Counted from the first letter of the stretch, positions 32,178-44,009 are shown. The stretch: 64,000 bases of DNA from Dromiciops gliroides (GCF_019393635.1 NC_057863.1:626327791-626391790); one strand, 5' to 3'. Notes: a model not told the origin generated them from the letters alone. Program-made: numbers and translations.

Positions 32178-32325
32178 AGCACCAGGTGAAGCAGTGGATA
32201 AAGCACCAGCCCTGGATTCAGGAGGACCTGAGTTCAAATCCAGCCTCAGACACTTGACGCTAGCTGTGTGACCCTGGGCAAGTCACTTAACCCTCATTGC
32301 CCCATCCCCACCCCCCAAATATAAA
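32178..32325 (+). mobile_element. tRNA-derived SINE, 5' truncated
   Basis: From aggtgaagcagtggataaag to cactt aaccctcattgcccc; lacks the first bases of the family. Confidence 0.92.
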
Positions 32326-32329
32326 GCAT

Positions 32330-33510
32330 CATCATTAGTGAATACTAAGGAGGCAAAATAAAAGCAATGTGGGAGATGCCCTTAACTTGTCGGGGTGGGG
32401 AATGGGAAAGAAATTAGAATACACATTCACACGTAAATTAATATAATACAAGGTACAGTGTAATAGGGCAAAGAAGACAGTCAAAGTGTTCCAGTGGATA
32501 GAGCCCTATACCTGGAGTCAGGAAGAAGTGAGTTAAAATTCAGTCTCAGACACTTCTAGATGCCTGATCCTGGGCAAGTCTCTAACTTATCCTATCTCCA
32601 ACTTTTAGTTTCCTCATCTATAAAATAATGGGATCAAAGTCTTGTGGCTCTTCCAGCTCTAAGACTATTGCCTTCTGAAAGGAAGGAAGAAAGGAACCAG
32701 TGTTTATTTAGTGCCTACAAACTTTATTTCATTTGATCCTCGCAACAACCTGGGGGTGTAGATGCCATTATCACTGATTTAGAATGATGATTTAGAGTGA
32801 TTTGAGGAGACTGAGGCAGATCGAGCTTAAGTGTGCCCAGGATCACATAGCGAGGAAATGTCTGAAACTGGATTTGAACTCGATGTTTCTGACTCTAGGT
32901 CCAGCACTCTAACCATTGCACCACCTGGCTGCCTATGAAGTTGATCAGGAAACTAGGGGCAGCGTGGTCCCATGGAAAGAAGACTAGCTCTGATGTCAGA
33001 GGACCCAGGTTCAAACCCTGCCCCTGTTGCTTATTGCTCACGTGACCTTGAACAAGTAACTTAACCTTCTGGGCCTCAATTTCCTCTTCTGAAAAATGAA
33101 GAGATTTTGACTACCTGGGTTCTGAGGTTCTGGGTTCCAGTTCTTGGTCAATGACCAGTCCTATGAAGGAATGAAGAAAGGTTTTATGGAGGAGAGGTGC
33201 TCCTTAAGGTATACTTTGAAGGAAAGAGATGAGGCAGCGATGAGGAGGGAGAGTCTTCCAGCCATAGGAGAGGGCGTGGGGAAGGCACCTGTGCAAAGGC
33301 ATGGAGAAAGAACTAAATCTGCTACAGAAACATCCCTCTCACCCAATTGTAAAGTTTTTGATGAAAACATGAATGTAAGCCAAGGAATGGAATTCAATTC
33401 ACTCAGGGCTCCAGGGATCTAGGGCTGGTTGGCTGCTGGTGATGCAAAGACAAAGCCCCCAACCTGGCCCTGTCCTCATGATATTTCCATTACATCTGGG
33501 GAATATATGT
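32330..33510. other. gene-free stretch with old SINE pieces
   Basis: 32480-32680 and 32940-33140 are CORE-SINE copies (ccctatacctggagtcagga; tgctcacgtgaccttgaaca). 32700-32935 is MIR-like (tttatttagtgcctacaaac, gaaactggatttgaactcga). 33140-33420 may belong to the dispersed repeat at 33640. No exon supported. Confidence 0.5.
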
Positions 33511-33513
33511 CTA

Positions 33514-33608
33514 CAAGCATAAGTCAATACAGTGTATACACAAAGAGATGAGTCAATACAATGAATACACAAAGGGATAATACAATGTATACACAAAGGG
33601 ATAACTCA
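33514..33608. repeat. short minisatellite, about 30-bp unit x 3
   Basis: Units built around gtcaatacaatg and atacacaaagggataa recur at about 33521, 33552 and 33580. Unit length is not constant. Confidence 0.85.
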
Positions 33609-33639
33609 ATACAATCTTTACAAAGTAATTAGGAGGGGA

Positions 33640-34020
33640 GGGGAGATGTGAAAAGGCCTCCTGTAAGGAGAGGACCCTTGAGCTGAAACATTGGAGGAAG
33701 CTGGGCACTCTAAGAGGGGGGGAAAGAGAATGGGAGATTACGGAGGCTCTCCAGGCATGGAGGTGGGAGATGAGTAGAGAGAAGAGCCAAGTAGGCTAGG
33801 CTGGCTGAATCAGACTGTATGTGAAGGGGAATTATGTGAAATCAGTCTGGAAGGAGGGCCTAGAGCAGATTGTGATGGACTTTTACCCATTAAACCCTGA
33901 AGAAGAGGGATTTGTCTTTTTGCCCTCAAGGCAATGGGGAGCCACTCAGGCTTCTTCAGCTGGGGAGTGGCTGGCTCCAACACGTGTGTTAGAACGTGCC
34001 CACTTGGCCAGTACTTTTCA
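33640..34020 (+). repeat. ancient dispersed repeat (family shared with 13.9, 35.9, 44.0 and 55.2 kb)
   Basis: gagctgaaacattggaggaa, aatcagtctggaaggagggc and caatggggagccactcaggc. Open frames in it are chance. Confidence 0.6.
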
Positions 34021-34319
34021 CCCTCACATCCTTGTTGTTATTTCTTGCCTCCTTCTCAGTGATAAAAGCCACTCATAAGTACATCAGCTAATGTGTAACC
34101 AATGGGCGCTGCTCCCTTGGCCTGGACCGAGCACCCGTGATGTGCCCCACTCTGTGAGGCCGTGATTCCCTCCTAACACACCCTTTTCTTACTGATTCAC
34201 TGCCTGATAAGGAGGTCAAACTCTGTGCCTGTTGGGAAAGGTTGTTAGGCTTTTAATGGCCTCTGAGGGTTTACACAGAAGGCGTGGCACCCTGTGGCTA
34301 GTGGCCTCCCTTGACTGGG

Positions 34320-34515
34320 TGTCAGTGGTGAGATGGTGAGAACACCAGACTTGGAGTGAGAAGGTTAGGGTTCAAATCCTATTTCTACTTCTGCCACTTA
34401 CTCTGTGTGTGACCATGAGTACGTCACTTCAGATGTCATTTTGACATCTGTAAAATGGGATGAATTGGACCAGAGCCTGTAAAGTCCCTTCTGGTTCTAA
34501 ATCTATGAACCGAAC
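34320..34515 (+). mobile_element. CORE-SINE (MIR-type)
   Basis: gtgagatggtgagaacaccagact, gtgtgtgaccatgagtacgt and catctgtaaaatgggatgaa. Confidence 0.7.
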
Positions 34516-34701
34516 TCTTTATTGCCCTCAAGCCCTGACTTCTTCCAAGGTTTTCTGTTATTGAGGATATCACTACCCTCCCAGTCAACCTAGATGTCAT
34601 TTTAACCTGTCTCTGTGTGGGTCTCTTTCTCTCTCTGTCTCTCTCCCTCTCCAATCTGTTACCAAGGCCTGTCAATTCCACCTTAAGAACATCTCATGTA
34701 G

Positions 34702-34848
34702 GGGCAGCTAGGTAGCACAGTGGATAGAGCACTGGTCCTGGATTCAGGAGAACCTGAGTTCAAATCCCACCTTAGACACTTAATTACTAGCTCTGTGACC
34801 CTAGGCAAGTCACTTAACCCCAATTGCCTCACCAAAAAAAAAAAAAAA
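34702..34848 (+). mobile_element. tRNA-derived SINE (ggatagagc subfamily)
   Basis: Complete with an A16 tail; duplication atctcatgta on both sides. Confidence 0.95.
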
Positions 34849-35199
34849 ATCTCATGTAACATCTCTCCAATATGCCCCTTCCTCTTCTCTGACCCTGCCC
34901 CCACTCTGGTGCAGACCTTCATCACCTCACACCTAGACCATATATACTGCACTAGCTGCTGATGGGTCTGCCTGCCCCAAGTCTCCCCACTCTAATCCAA
35001 CCTCCATTGAGCTGTTGTATTCCTCTTCTTAAAGTAACTATCACATCCCCTACTCAATACACTTCAGCACTAAACTATTATTTCCATGACCAAACGTAAA
35101 ATCTTTGCAGTGGGATTTCTGGTAGGTCATTTTAGTCACTCCCCCCCCCCCCCCAAATTCCAAATTACTTTCCAGAACGACTTGACCTTTTCCTACTTT

Positions 35200-35322
35200 T
35201 TTTTTTTGAGGCAATCTGACTTAAGTGACTTTCCCAAGGTCACACAGCTAGTAAATGTCTAAGGCCAGATTTGAACTGAGGTCCTCCTGACTCCAGGGCC
35301 AGTGTGTCACCTAGCTGCCCCT
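35200..35322 (-). mobile_element. tRNA-derived SINE, internally deleted
   Basis: Minus strand; the tgctttatccact part is missing (gccagtgtgtcacctagctg). Duplication ttcctac / ctcctac is weak. Confidence 0.88.
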
Positions 35323-35869
35323 CCTACCTTTCAGCTACACCTTACTCCCCTCCACATCGATCCATTGCTATTCCTAGCAGACAAGACACTCCATCTTCTG
35401 ACCCCAGCAATTTTTACTGGCTGTCCCCCATGCCTGGAATGCCCTCCCTCCTCATCTATCTCCTGACATCCTTCAAGCCCTGAGCTTCTTCCCAGCTCTC
35501 CCGAATCCTTCCCACTGCTGAGTCTCCCCATTTACCTTGCGGTTACCTCTATGTGGTTATTTGCATGTTGTCTCCCCTAGTAGAACTCTTGAGGGCAGAA
35601 TTGTACTTTAGCCTTTCTAGCTTCAGTGCTATACCTAGCAATGCAGTAGGACCTTAATGAATGTTAATTGAATGGCTGAAGAATTGTCTAGCTTTTGATA
35701 CTGCATCACTCAAGTTAACCCTTGTGATCAGCCTGACTTCCCAGGTTCAAGCACCTTCCAGAAAGTTCTGCTGTTAGCTTTCGCTCTTACCCCACCCCCC
35801 ACCCTGTTGTGATCTCATCTACTCCTCTGGCTACAATGGCTCCCAAGATGGCTGAAGATGCCAAATAAC

Positions 35870-36300
35870 CAAGCACTGATGAAGCTCCCACTATGTGCCA
35901 AGCACTAGAGATACAAAGATAAAAATGAGATCCTGCCCTCAAAGGTCATATTCTATTGGGGGGAGTTAGTAGATTGACGAGGGGAAAGATCCTAGGACCT
36001 GGGCACACTCTAGGAAAGGTTTCATGGCACTTGAACTGAGTCTTGAATTAAGCCAGGGATTCTAAGAGTCAAAGGAGGGGAGGGCCTTGTTGGCAGGGGG
36101 GACAGCCAGTGCAAAGGTGCTGAGATGGGAGATGACATATCCTGTTGGAGGAGCAAGAGGTCCATTTGGCCGTACTGTTAAGTGCTTGAAGGGGGAGGAA
36201 TCTGAAATCACTCTGGAAAGATTAATTTAAGCCAGATTACAAAGGGCTTTAAATGCCCAACAGAGCAGTTTCTATTTTATCCAAGTTACTGGGGACATAA
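35870..36300 (+). repeat. ancient dispersed repeat (same family as 55.2 kb)
   Basis: 36205-36280 reads ggaaagattaatttaagccag, attacaaagggctttaaatg and cagagcagtttctatttta, aligning with 55265-55330. A SINE-type start (caagcactagagatacaaag) lies at 35902. Confidence 0.65.
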
Positions 36301-36329
36301 AAATCAGGTAGAAAGGAAGAGTTGGTGGA

Positions 36330-36630
36330 AGTCATGTTTCTGCCCCCTCCAGGCTCCCCTTTCCACTTAGCCTGCCCAGATTGGGCATTAATAACTCTAA
36401 TAAGGCTTTATCACCCAGAGTTTATCACCCAGAGATTTCAATCTCAAGTCACATGGGTCACCAGGCCCCATTAGGTTTATCTGAAATTATTAGCCGACAG
36501 GCCCAGCCTCTCCTGTTAACTTTATCAGGTCAGACATGGCCACCCAGCATCAGAAATGGGCTTCCTCTCCTGGGTTTGTGTAATTCTCTTGGAAGGCCCT
36601 CTCCCCTACTTTTCCCTGTTAGATCTGACA
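36330..36630. promoter_or_regulatory. candidate regulatory stretch with clustered GATA-type motifs
   Basis: Unrepeated sequence. ctttatcacccagag is followed directly by tttatcacccagag (36407-36435), then ggtttatctg (36473) and actttatcag (36519). The reverse complements give GATAA cores. This is inference from motif density only. Confidence 0.3.
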
Positions 36631-36647
36631 TAGATAAGACACTCTTT

Positions 36648-36695
36648 GCGAGGGGCAATGAGGATTAAGTGACTTGCCCTGGGTCACACAGCTAG
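36648..36695 (-). mobile_element. 48-bp SINE fragment with intact duplication
   Basis: Only the 3' part of the SINE (gaggggcaatgaggattaag to cacacagctag) between perfect copies of taagacactcttt at 36635-36647 and 36696-36708; a 5'-truncated insertion. Confidence 0.95.
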
Positions 36696-36709
36696 TAAGA
36701 CACTCTTTT

Positions 36710-37560
36710 CTAATAACAACTAACATTCATGTTAGACTTTGAGGCTTACAAAGCGCTTTCCTCAAAAAACAAAACAAAAAACCAACCCTGTAAGGAAGGC
36801 ATTGCACATATTATCCTCATTTTTATAGATCAGGAAACTGAGGCACCAAGAGGCTAAGTGATTAGTACATAATTTCTGTTTTGCTTATATGTTGTGTGCT
36901 TATGTGATGTGTATCTAGACCTCCCCATCCCCCAGGTAGGGAAAGAACACTGAGTTTAGAATCAGGGGTTCAAATTCTACCTTTGCTTCTTGCTGTGTGT
37001 GTGACCTTGGGTAAGTGTTTTATCCCTTCTGGAATTCAGTTTCCTTATCTGTAAAATGAGGTGATTTCTAAGGTTTCATTCCAACTTAGTTGATTGAAAT
37101 CATGATCAGATATTTTAAAAAATTAAACAACACTATAAGGGCAGCCAGATGGCACAAAAGATAGAGCACCGGGTTTAAAATTAGGGAGACTCATCTTCAT
37201 GAGCTCCTGCAATGCCTGATATATAGTGGCAAAGTAAAAGTAGTTAGGGGGTGTCATAGTGCACAGAGCTCTGGGCCTGGAGTCAGGGAGATTCATCTTC
37301 CCTAAGTTTGCTGTGTGACCCTGGGCAAGTCACTTTACCCTGCTTGCCTCAGTTTCCTCATCTGTAAGATGAGCTAGAGAAGGAAATGGCAAACTACTCC
37401 AGTCTCTCTGCCAAGAAAACCCCAAATGGGATCAGGGAGACTGAATAACAAGCACCGCTATATGCCAGGCAATGAAGTAGATGCTGTTATTATCCCCAGT
37501 TTACAGATGAGGAACTGAGGCTTAGGTCAAATGACTTACCCAGGGTTATACAGCCAAGAA
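36710..37560. other. gene-free block of MIR/CORE-SINE copies
   Basis: 36712-36870 MIR (taacattcatgttagacttt, gatcaggaaactgaggcacc). 36945-37100 CORE-SINE (gtgtgaccttgggtaagtg, catctgtaaaatgaggtg). 37140-37460 plus-strand RTE-SINE with CORE part (cctcatctgtaagatgagct, gccaagaaaaccccaaatgg). 37440-37560 MIR. Confidence 0.7.
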
Positions 37561-37564
37561 TTTT

Positions 37565-37840
37565 CTGAGGTGGGTTTGAGCTTCAATGTAGCTTCTATCA
37601 ACTTACCTTCCCCTATTTGCCATATGGAGCCTCATAGTATCCTTAGCTTCCTTCAGGGCTCGATTCAGGGACCACCTTTTATAGGAAGTCTTTCCTTTTC
37701 CTGTAGTTTTCTCTCCTCCCATTACTTTATATTGGCTTCTCTGAGCGCATGTTTTCTCTCAGGAGAGGGTAAACCCCTTGAGGGCAGGCAGGAACTATTT
37801 TGTCCTTGTTTCTCCAGCCACTTAAATTAAAACACATTAA
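37565..37840 (+). mobile_element. L2 LINE 3' tail
   Basis: cttccttcagggctcgattc, ttttataggaagtctttcct and accccttgagggcaggcagg. Confidence 0.6.
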
Positions 37841-38049
37841 TTGATTGATCAGAATTTGAAGCTAAAAGGGATCTTAGAGGAGCTATCATCCAACTTCCCC
37901 ATTGTACAAATCAAGAAATTGAGGCCCAAGAAAGGTAGAGGGATTTGCCCAAAGCTCACAGGAAGTAAGTGTGTTTTGGGAACTTTTGTTGAATGAATAA
38001 AGTTAGACCAAGAAGGAACCTTAGAGACTTGTCTCATAGATGGGAAGAT

Positions 38050-38202
38050 AGGGGCAGCTAGGTGGCGCAGTGGATAAAGCACCGGCCCTGGATTCAGGAG
38101 TTCCTGAGTTCACATCCGGCCTTAGACACTTGACACTTACTAGCTGTGTGACCCTGGGCAAGTCACTTAACCCCCATTGCCCTGCAAAAACAAAAACAAA
38201 AA
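38050..38202 (+). mobile_element. tRNA-derived SINE (WSINE1-type)
   Basis: Complete; tail (CAAAAA)n. Perfect duplication catagatgggaagat at 38035-38049 and 38203-38217. Confidence 0.97.
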
Positions 38203-38234
38203 CATAGATGGGAAGATTGATCCCTAGAGAGACT

Positions 38235-38890
38235 AAAATTAGAGGCAGCTAGACAGGCCTGGAGTCCAGAAGCTCTTAGTTCAAATCCAGCCTCAGACAC
38301 TTCCTAGCTATGTGACCCTGAGCAACCTCTAGTTGTTGAGCTCTAGTCTGCCTCAGTTTCCCCAACTGCAAAAAGGGGATAATAGCACCTACCTCCGAGG
38401 GTAAGAAAGGAACAAATAAAATAATAGCTATAAAACTCTTGGCACAGTGCCTAACACATAGTAGGTGCTTATTCTTTGTCAGTTTCCTACTCTGTAAATT
38501 GGGGATAATCATTGCACTTACCTTTCAAGCTTCTTATGAGGATCAAGTAAAAATAATCTGTAAAGTGCTTTGTAAACCTTAAAATGTTCTGTAGAAATGC
38601 TAGATATTATTACTATTATTAACAACATATGACTTGTTCATACAGTGAGCAAGCCATGAAGCTGGAGCTTATATATTGGAGTCTTATAACAGCCAGCACT
38701 TTAAGGTTTGTAAAGTGCTTGACAAATACGATCTCATTTTATTCTCACAGCACCCTTATTTTACAAATGGGGTAAAGCAAGGCACACCAGAGTCTGAGTG
38801 ACTTGCCCAGGGTCACACAGCTAGGAAATGTCAAAGGCAGGATTTGAATTCAGGTCTTCCTGACTCCATTTCATCACCCAGCTTCCCCTT
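38235..38890. other. gene-free block of CORE-SINE and MIR copies
   Basis: 38240-38475 and 38480-38620 CORE-SINE pieces (cagcctcagacacttcctag, cagtttccccaactgcaaaa, tgaggatcaagtaaaaataa). 38690-38890 MIR (cagcactttaaggtttgtaa, caggtcttcctgactcca). Confidence 0.7.
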
Positions 38891-38899
38891 CTGATTTGA

Positions 38900-39770
38900 G
38901 ACTCAGTATTCTTTCCAGCATACCACCCCTCCCCCACTGTTACCATTGGGCTAGTTGCCCAGAAGAATGGAGCACTGTGTATTATTCCTAGCAACAGGAG
39001 GGAATGAAGGATGGCTGTAGTGTTAATGTTTACAAGTACCAGCTTAGGGTGCAACAGTAACTCGTCTGTCTTCCTCTCTTAAGAGCATGTTATCCGTTGT
39101 ATATAACCTGAGCTATGCCCATTTTGTGGTTTTGGTCTAACTTGGAAATAAATAACTGCTCCTAGGGATGTCTTTGCTCTAAAAAAAAAATCAATATTTG
39201 TTTCATATCCTGGTCAAGCTGGAGCTGTAAAGTCTTTGAAGTGAGGAGCAGCTTCTAGCTGTTGGCAAGATGCCCTAACAAAAATGTGGTGCAGTGGTAA
39301 AAACAGGGAGAAGTACGAAGACCAAGGATCTGGATTCAAATTCTGACAGTACCTAACTGTGTGCCTTTGACCAAGTCCCATTATGGGGAACTCTCCTCGT
39401 TCGTTGTAGGTTTCCGTTTTTCCATAGAAGACACTGAAGATGCCTCAGGCTCCAAATTTTCAGGATTATATACCATTTGCCAAATCTTCAAAATGAGGTC
39501 ACTGGACTCATTGACCTCTAAGGTTTCTTCTAGTTCTAAATAACTCAGAAGGGCTAGCCGGTACCCGAATAAGAACCTTTCTAGAACTTCAGGAAGACAT
39601 TGCTGGGGAAACTTTAAATGGGTCCAGCCATTCTGGAAAGTAATATGAAATGATGGGGAGGAGGAGAGGAGTGACTAAAGTGATTGTACCAGATGACTGT
39701 GTCAGAAATCCCATTGTAAAGAGATCAATGGCAAAAAAGAAAGACCCTATAGACATTATTATAGACATAT
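38900..39770. other. gene-free, mostly unique
   Basis: No repeats of the common types at 38900-39290. 39290-39545 is a decayed CORE-SINE (ctggattcaaattctgacag, caaaatgaggtcactggact). 39590-39770 may be an old LINE piece (gtccagccattctggaaagt). Confidence 0.4.
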
Positions 39771-39777
39771 ATTTGTG

Positions 39778-39918
39778 GCTGGGGCTGCTAGGTGTCACAG
39801 TGGATAGAGCACCTGCCCTGGAGTCAGTAGGACCTGATTTCAAATCCAGCCTTAGAAACTTAATACTGTGTAACTCTGGGCAAGTTACTTAACCCCAATT
39901 CCCTGCCCCCCCCCCCCA
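39778..39918 (+). mobile_element. tRNA-derived SINE, diverged
   Basis: ggggctgctaggtgtcacagtgg to caattccctg followed by C13. Confidence 0.92.
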
Positions 39919-40079
39919 AATAATACAGGCCCTCTTGACTCAGTCCAGCCCTCTACCTACTGTACCACTTAGTTGCCATAAAAGTACAAATATGAAATAT
40001 GAACGTGAAAAATAAAAGAAGCTTGAGAGGACTTAGAAGAACTCTTAATTCCAATGCCTTCCCTCTTAATTATTTCCCA

Positions 40080-40290
40080 TTTATCATATATATGCATATA
40101 TACATATGTATATAGTACACATTTTATATATATAAAATGTTGCTTTGTAATATATTCATTTGCATGTTATCCTCCCCTCCCCGCTTCTGTAAGATTATAA
40201 ATTCCTTGAGGGCAGGGGCTGTCTTTTGCCTCTTTGTATCTCCAGAACATAGCACAGTTCCTGGCACATAGTAGGCGCTTAATAAAATGT
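40080..40290 (+). mobile_element. AT-rich tract and L2 tail
   Basis: 40085-40150 TATATA-rich. 40195-40290 reads ataaattccttgagggcagg, tgcctctttgtatctccaga and tggcacatagtaggcgctta, an L2 terminus. Confidence 0.75.
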
Positions 40291-40365
40291 TTTTTGAATT
40301 GAAATGGGGGGAGGAAAAAACTTTGAGTTCAAATCCCAGCTCTGTCGCTTTTCTCTGTGCCTGTA

Positions 40366-40536
40366 TTTTTTTTTTTTTTTTATTTTTTATTTTTTATTTT
40401 AGTGGGGCAATGAGGGTTAAGTGACTTGCCCAGGGTCACACAGCTAGTAAGTGTTAACTGTCTGAGGCCAGATTTGAACTCAGGTTCTCCTGAATCCAGG
40501 GCCGGTGCTTTATCCACTGCACCACCTAGCTGCCCC
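40366..40536 (-). mobile_element. tRNA-derived SINE
   Basis: Long T/A tail then the complete SINE in reverse; duplication ctgtattttt on both sides. Confidence 0.95.
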
Positions 40537-40639
40537 CCTGTATTTTTTTTTAATTTAATTTTTTTCAGTGAACAAAAATACTATTATTTCTCCTTCCCAC
40601 TTCTTGTAAGAAACCAAATTAAGGCAAATTAATTGACTT

Positions 40640-42455
40640 CTCTGAGGTTCAATTTCCTCCTGTAAATGAAGGAGGGTTGGTTTGGATGACCTCCAAGGGC
40701 TCTGCTCCTTCTAAATCTAGGATTTAATGATGTCGAAACCTGAATAAAGATTCGGGCATTTTTCCAGTACCCTCTGGTATAACTAACTTCCACCACTTTG
40801 GGCCTCTGTCCAAAGGGAAAGGGGAGGAAGCAGGGGAGAGAGCAGTGGGATTGAGCCTTTGGAAACTGCCCAGCTCTTCAGTCATCGCAAGGCCTTCTGA
40901 GGACAGGCCAACCTGGATCTTCTGCTAACATTTTCTAAGTAAATCCATGCCCTGGAAAGATGTAAGAAAGCAGAGTCCCTGTCCCCAATTTCTCTTGAAC
41001 CCCTCAGTGGAACCAATGAACTCTGCATAACTGTGATTTGGATGAAGTTCGAAGAGATTCCCAATCTGGAAATCCTGTTTCTATGATCCTGGCAAAAATC
41101 CTCTCCTTGTTTAAAAGCAGCCAAGTCTCTGGGGTGGAGAAGATGAGAGGGCATCTAAGTAAAATTTAACCAGAAAATGTGCTGGGTCTTTTCTTGAAAT
41201 GAAGCAACTGTTCAATGTTTTCTCTGTACTTAGTCCAAGAGAAAAGGGGACAGCAAAAGGAGAGAGAGCAGCTTGGGTCTCTCTTGTGATCTTCCTAAGA
41301 GAGGGTCCACTAGGCAAACACTTGGTGAGCCAGCTCAGAGATGGTGTTTCAAAACAAGCCCATTTCTTGGAAATATCAGGCTGGACTACATGCCCCGGCT
41401 CGCTGTCTGCAATTAGCCTTGAGTGAATTGGTGTTGATTTATTACTCTATGGTTGAGGGATTTTTTTTGTTTTGGTTTGTGTTTTTTTCTTTTTTCTTTT
41501 TTTTTTTTGGTCCTCCCCCCTCCCCTCCAAACCTTCTGCCTCCCCAAATAGAAAGGCTCAAATTCCTTTCAGTTAAACTTGATCAACTTGGCTCATTGTT
41601 TGGCCATGTGCAGGGCAGAGGAGGACAGGGGTGTGGCTGGGTGGGGTGGGGCAGTTTCTGAGGGAATGGAGACTTCATTATCTTCTGGATTTGATTAACA
41701 ACAAATTTGTAACAATTATTTACTGTGCGGGAGCTGAATGAGTAATCCAGGGGTTAAAAACAAACAAACAAAAACCTGACATCCAAGTTAAAAAGAGAAC
41801 TCCCAGCTGCTGTTTTATATTGTCTTAAAGGACAATAACCACCCTGGCCCTGGATTTTCCCCATCTACCAAGTGGTGAGGTTTCTCACCTACCTTGGGGA
41901 GCTTGTGCCATTGTACCATACTTCACCAAATTGGGCTTGATCAACTTCCTGACAAACCTTTTAGGGATCTAATTTTAATTGTCCATTTAAATCTAATTTT
42001 AATGTCCATTTCTTGCTATTGTGAAAAGATATTTGGGTCAGAGCAGCAGACTCTGTGCTTGTCATCTTCCCTGTTAGGGAAAATGTTTTTATCCCCAGTG
42101 CTCAGCATAGTGCCTGGTGCTTAATGCTTCTTAATACAGCGTTAATGAACTAACTGACCCATCTGTAAAATGAGAGGATTACATTTATTTCATGATCATT
42201 TATGATCCTTTCAGTTCTACAGCTATGGATCTATGATTCTATAACCCTACAAACACTGTGCCTCAGTGTCTTCCATTTGTCTGATCATCATGTTTCTTAC
42301 CTATTCTGAAAAGAGATGTGAGGGTGAGAGAGCAAGTCTTTGGGATGCTTGGGCTAGAGCCTCACGACCAACGAGGGTGGGAGGTGGTATCGATTCTCCA
42401 ATTGCATTCAAGGAATTGGGCCGAAGTCCAACTCTATCAAACAAGGGTTAAAACC
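40640..42455. other. longest largely unique stretch, no exon recognised
   Basis: Little common repeat except short CORE/L2 tails (40640-40735, 42085-42240). Open frames at 41199-41426 and 41341-41661 have no recognisable domain. The segment 41675-41745 is AT-rich and unrepeated (gatttgattaacaacaaatt, attatttactgtg) and might be conserved noncoding DNA. Confidence 0.35.
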
Positions 42456-42461
42456 ACAAGG

Positions 42462-42600
42462 AAAAGGTGTCGCAGTGGATAGAGCACCAGCCCTGGAGTC
42501 AGGAGGACCTGAGTTCAAATCCAGCCTCAGACACTTGACACTTACTAGCTGTGTGACCCTGGGCAAGTCATTTAACCCTCATTGCCCCACAAAACAACAA
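42462..42600 (+). mobile_element. tRNA-derived SINE, 5' truncated
   Basis: Starts at gtgtcgcagtggatagagca; (ACAACA)n tail. Confidence 0.93.
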
Positions 42601-42935
42601 CAAAAAAACAACACAGGGAAAGAACATGGCAGATGATATGTGTATGTTTATATATGTGTGGGGTAGGGGGAGGTAATCTCCTTGGTTTTCCCCAACAGCC
42701 AATTCAGCTTTAGAGCCATGGATTGGAGGGCACCCCCTTCTAGCTAATAAGGGATACTACTGGGTGATGTCAATAGTGCCTCCCCACTTTACTGTCTTTC
42801 TTGGACTTAAGACTGATCTCTCTAGGCCTTGATCTATTTCTGCCCCTTCTCCTGGGTCATCCCACTTCTTTTCTTTAGGATGACAAGGATCTGGGAAGTT
42901 TGTGAATAACAGTTACACATGGATTCTATTTTAAT

Positions 42936-43235
42936 TTTGTTTTTTTTTGGTGAGGCAATTGGGGTTAAGTGACTTGCCCAGGGTCACACAGCTAGTAAGT
43001 GTTAAGTGTCTGAGGCCGGATTCTATTTTACTGACTCCTCCCCCCACCCCAATAATGTTATTTCTGGATAAGCTTCCCTTATCCCACTTCTTTTGGGGGG
43101 GGCAATGAGGGGTTAAGTGACTTGACTTGCCCAGGGTCACACAGCTAATATCAAGTGTCTGAAGTCAGATTTGAACTCAGGTCCTCTTGAAATCAGGGCC
43201 TGTGCTTTATCCACTGCGCCACTTAGCTACCCCCC
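42936..43235 (-). mobile_element. two minus-strand SINE copies, the first 5' truncated
   Basis: 42936-43020 ends at gtctgaggccgga and lacks the tRNA part, with ttctatttt seen on both sides (42924, 43021). 43092-43235 is nearly complete, with cttgacttgacttgcc an internal doubling. Confidence 0.92.
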
Positions 43236-43249
43236 CCACCCCATGCCAC

Positions 43250-44000
43250 TTCTAATTGACTAGAATATCAGTACATATAATCTGCTTCTTTATTTGAAAT
43301 TGAGATAGTTTATAAGGAAAACAAGTTACTACCAAAGAACTGATTAGGAAGATTAGGCTAAATCCCTGCAAGAGAACTTGCCCCTTCCCTCCCTTCCACC
43401 TCCTCTATGTGCCTCTCTGTCTGTCTGTCTGTCTGTCCAGGTGGGGAGGGTAGTGGTCATGTCCCCTCTACTCAGCTCTCATTCTTGTCTGAATACAGTG
43501 TCCTTGTCCATCTTCCTCTTGTGTGGTAAGACTGCGGTTGAGGAATAGTTTACAGAATTGGTCACTGATTTTAAAAGAAAATTTGGAACTCTCCATTTCT
43601 AGTGTTAGGGAGCTGCCCTGGTTACTGTTCATAACGCTGAAGAATCATGTACTTTATCACCCTGGCTCTCCCCAAAGCACTATTTATTCTTTATCTGGGT
43701 GTTTGTTTGTTTTTTCAGCTTGCATGCCTAAGCACATGCTGCTATGTTCATCACGTTAAATGGTTCTCAAAAAAAAAAATGAACCTTCTATTATAATAAA
43801 GAAAAGCAATTCAAAACAGAAACCACCAATGCATGGTATGCTGGGGAGGGGAGTTTTATTTCATTATATGTCTGGAGCCATTATTGGGTTGTTTTTTTTT
43901 TTTTTTCAGTTTCTCAGGTTTTTAGACTCCTACATGAAGTCTTTATTGATCACTCCCATCTGTGGGTGCCCACCCTCCCACAGCTGCCTGGCATTTGTTT
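43250..44000. other. gene-free stretch with (CTGT)n
   Basis: (CTGT)5 at 43417-43438. Otherwise unrepeated with no exon support. Confidence 0.4.
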
Positions 44001-44009
44001 TCTTTTTAG

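Larger units (their letters stand above)
34540..35690 (+). mobile_element. L2 LINE 3' region, split by two SINEs
   Basis: tgcagaccttcatcacctca (34912), ctccattgagctgttgtatt (35000), ccccatgcctggaatgccctc (35427), tcctgacatccttcaagccc (35460) and attgaatggctgaa end (35668). The order fits an L2 3' UTR. Confidence 0.65.

Noticed and set aside
33821..34078. 85-codon frame
   Set aside because: Lies in the dispersed repeat shared with 35.9 and 55.2 kb.
40882..41661. Overlapping frames as exons of an unknown gene
   Set aside because: No recognisable domain, no consistent splice sites, and frames on both strands are equally open.
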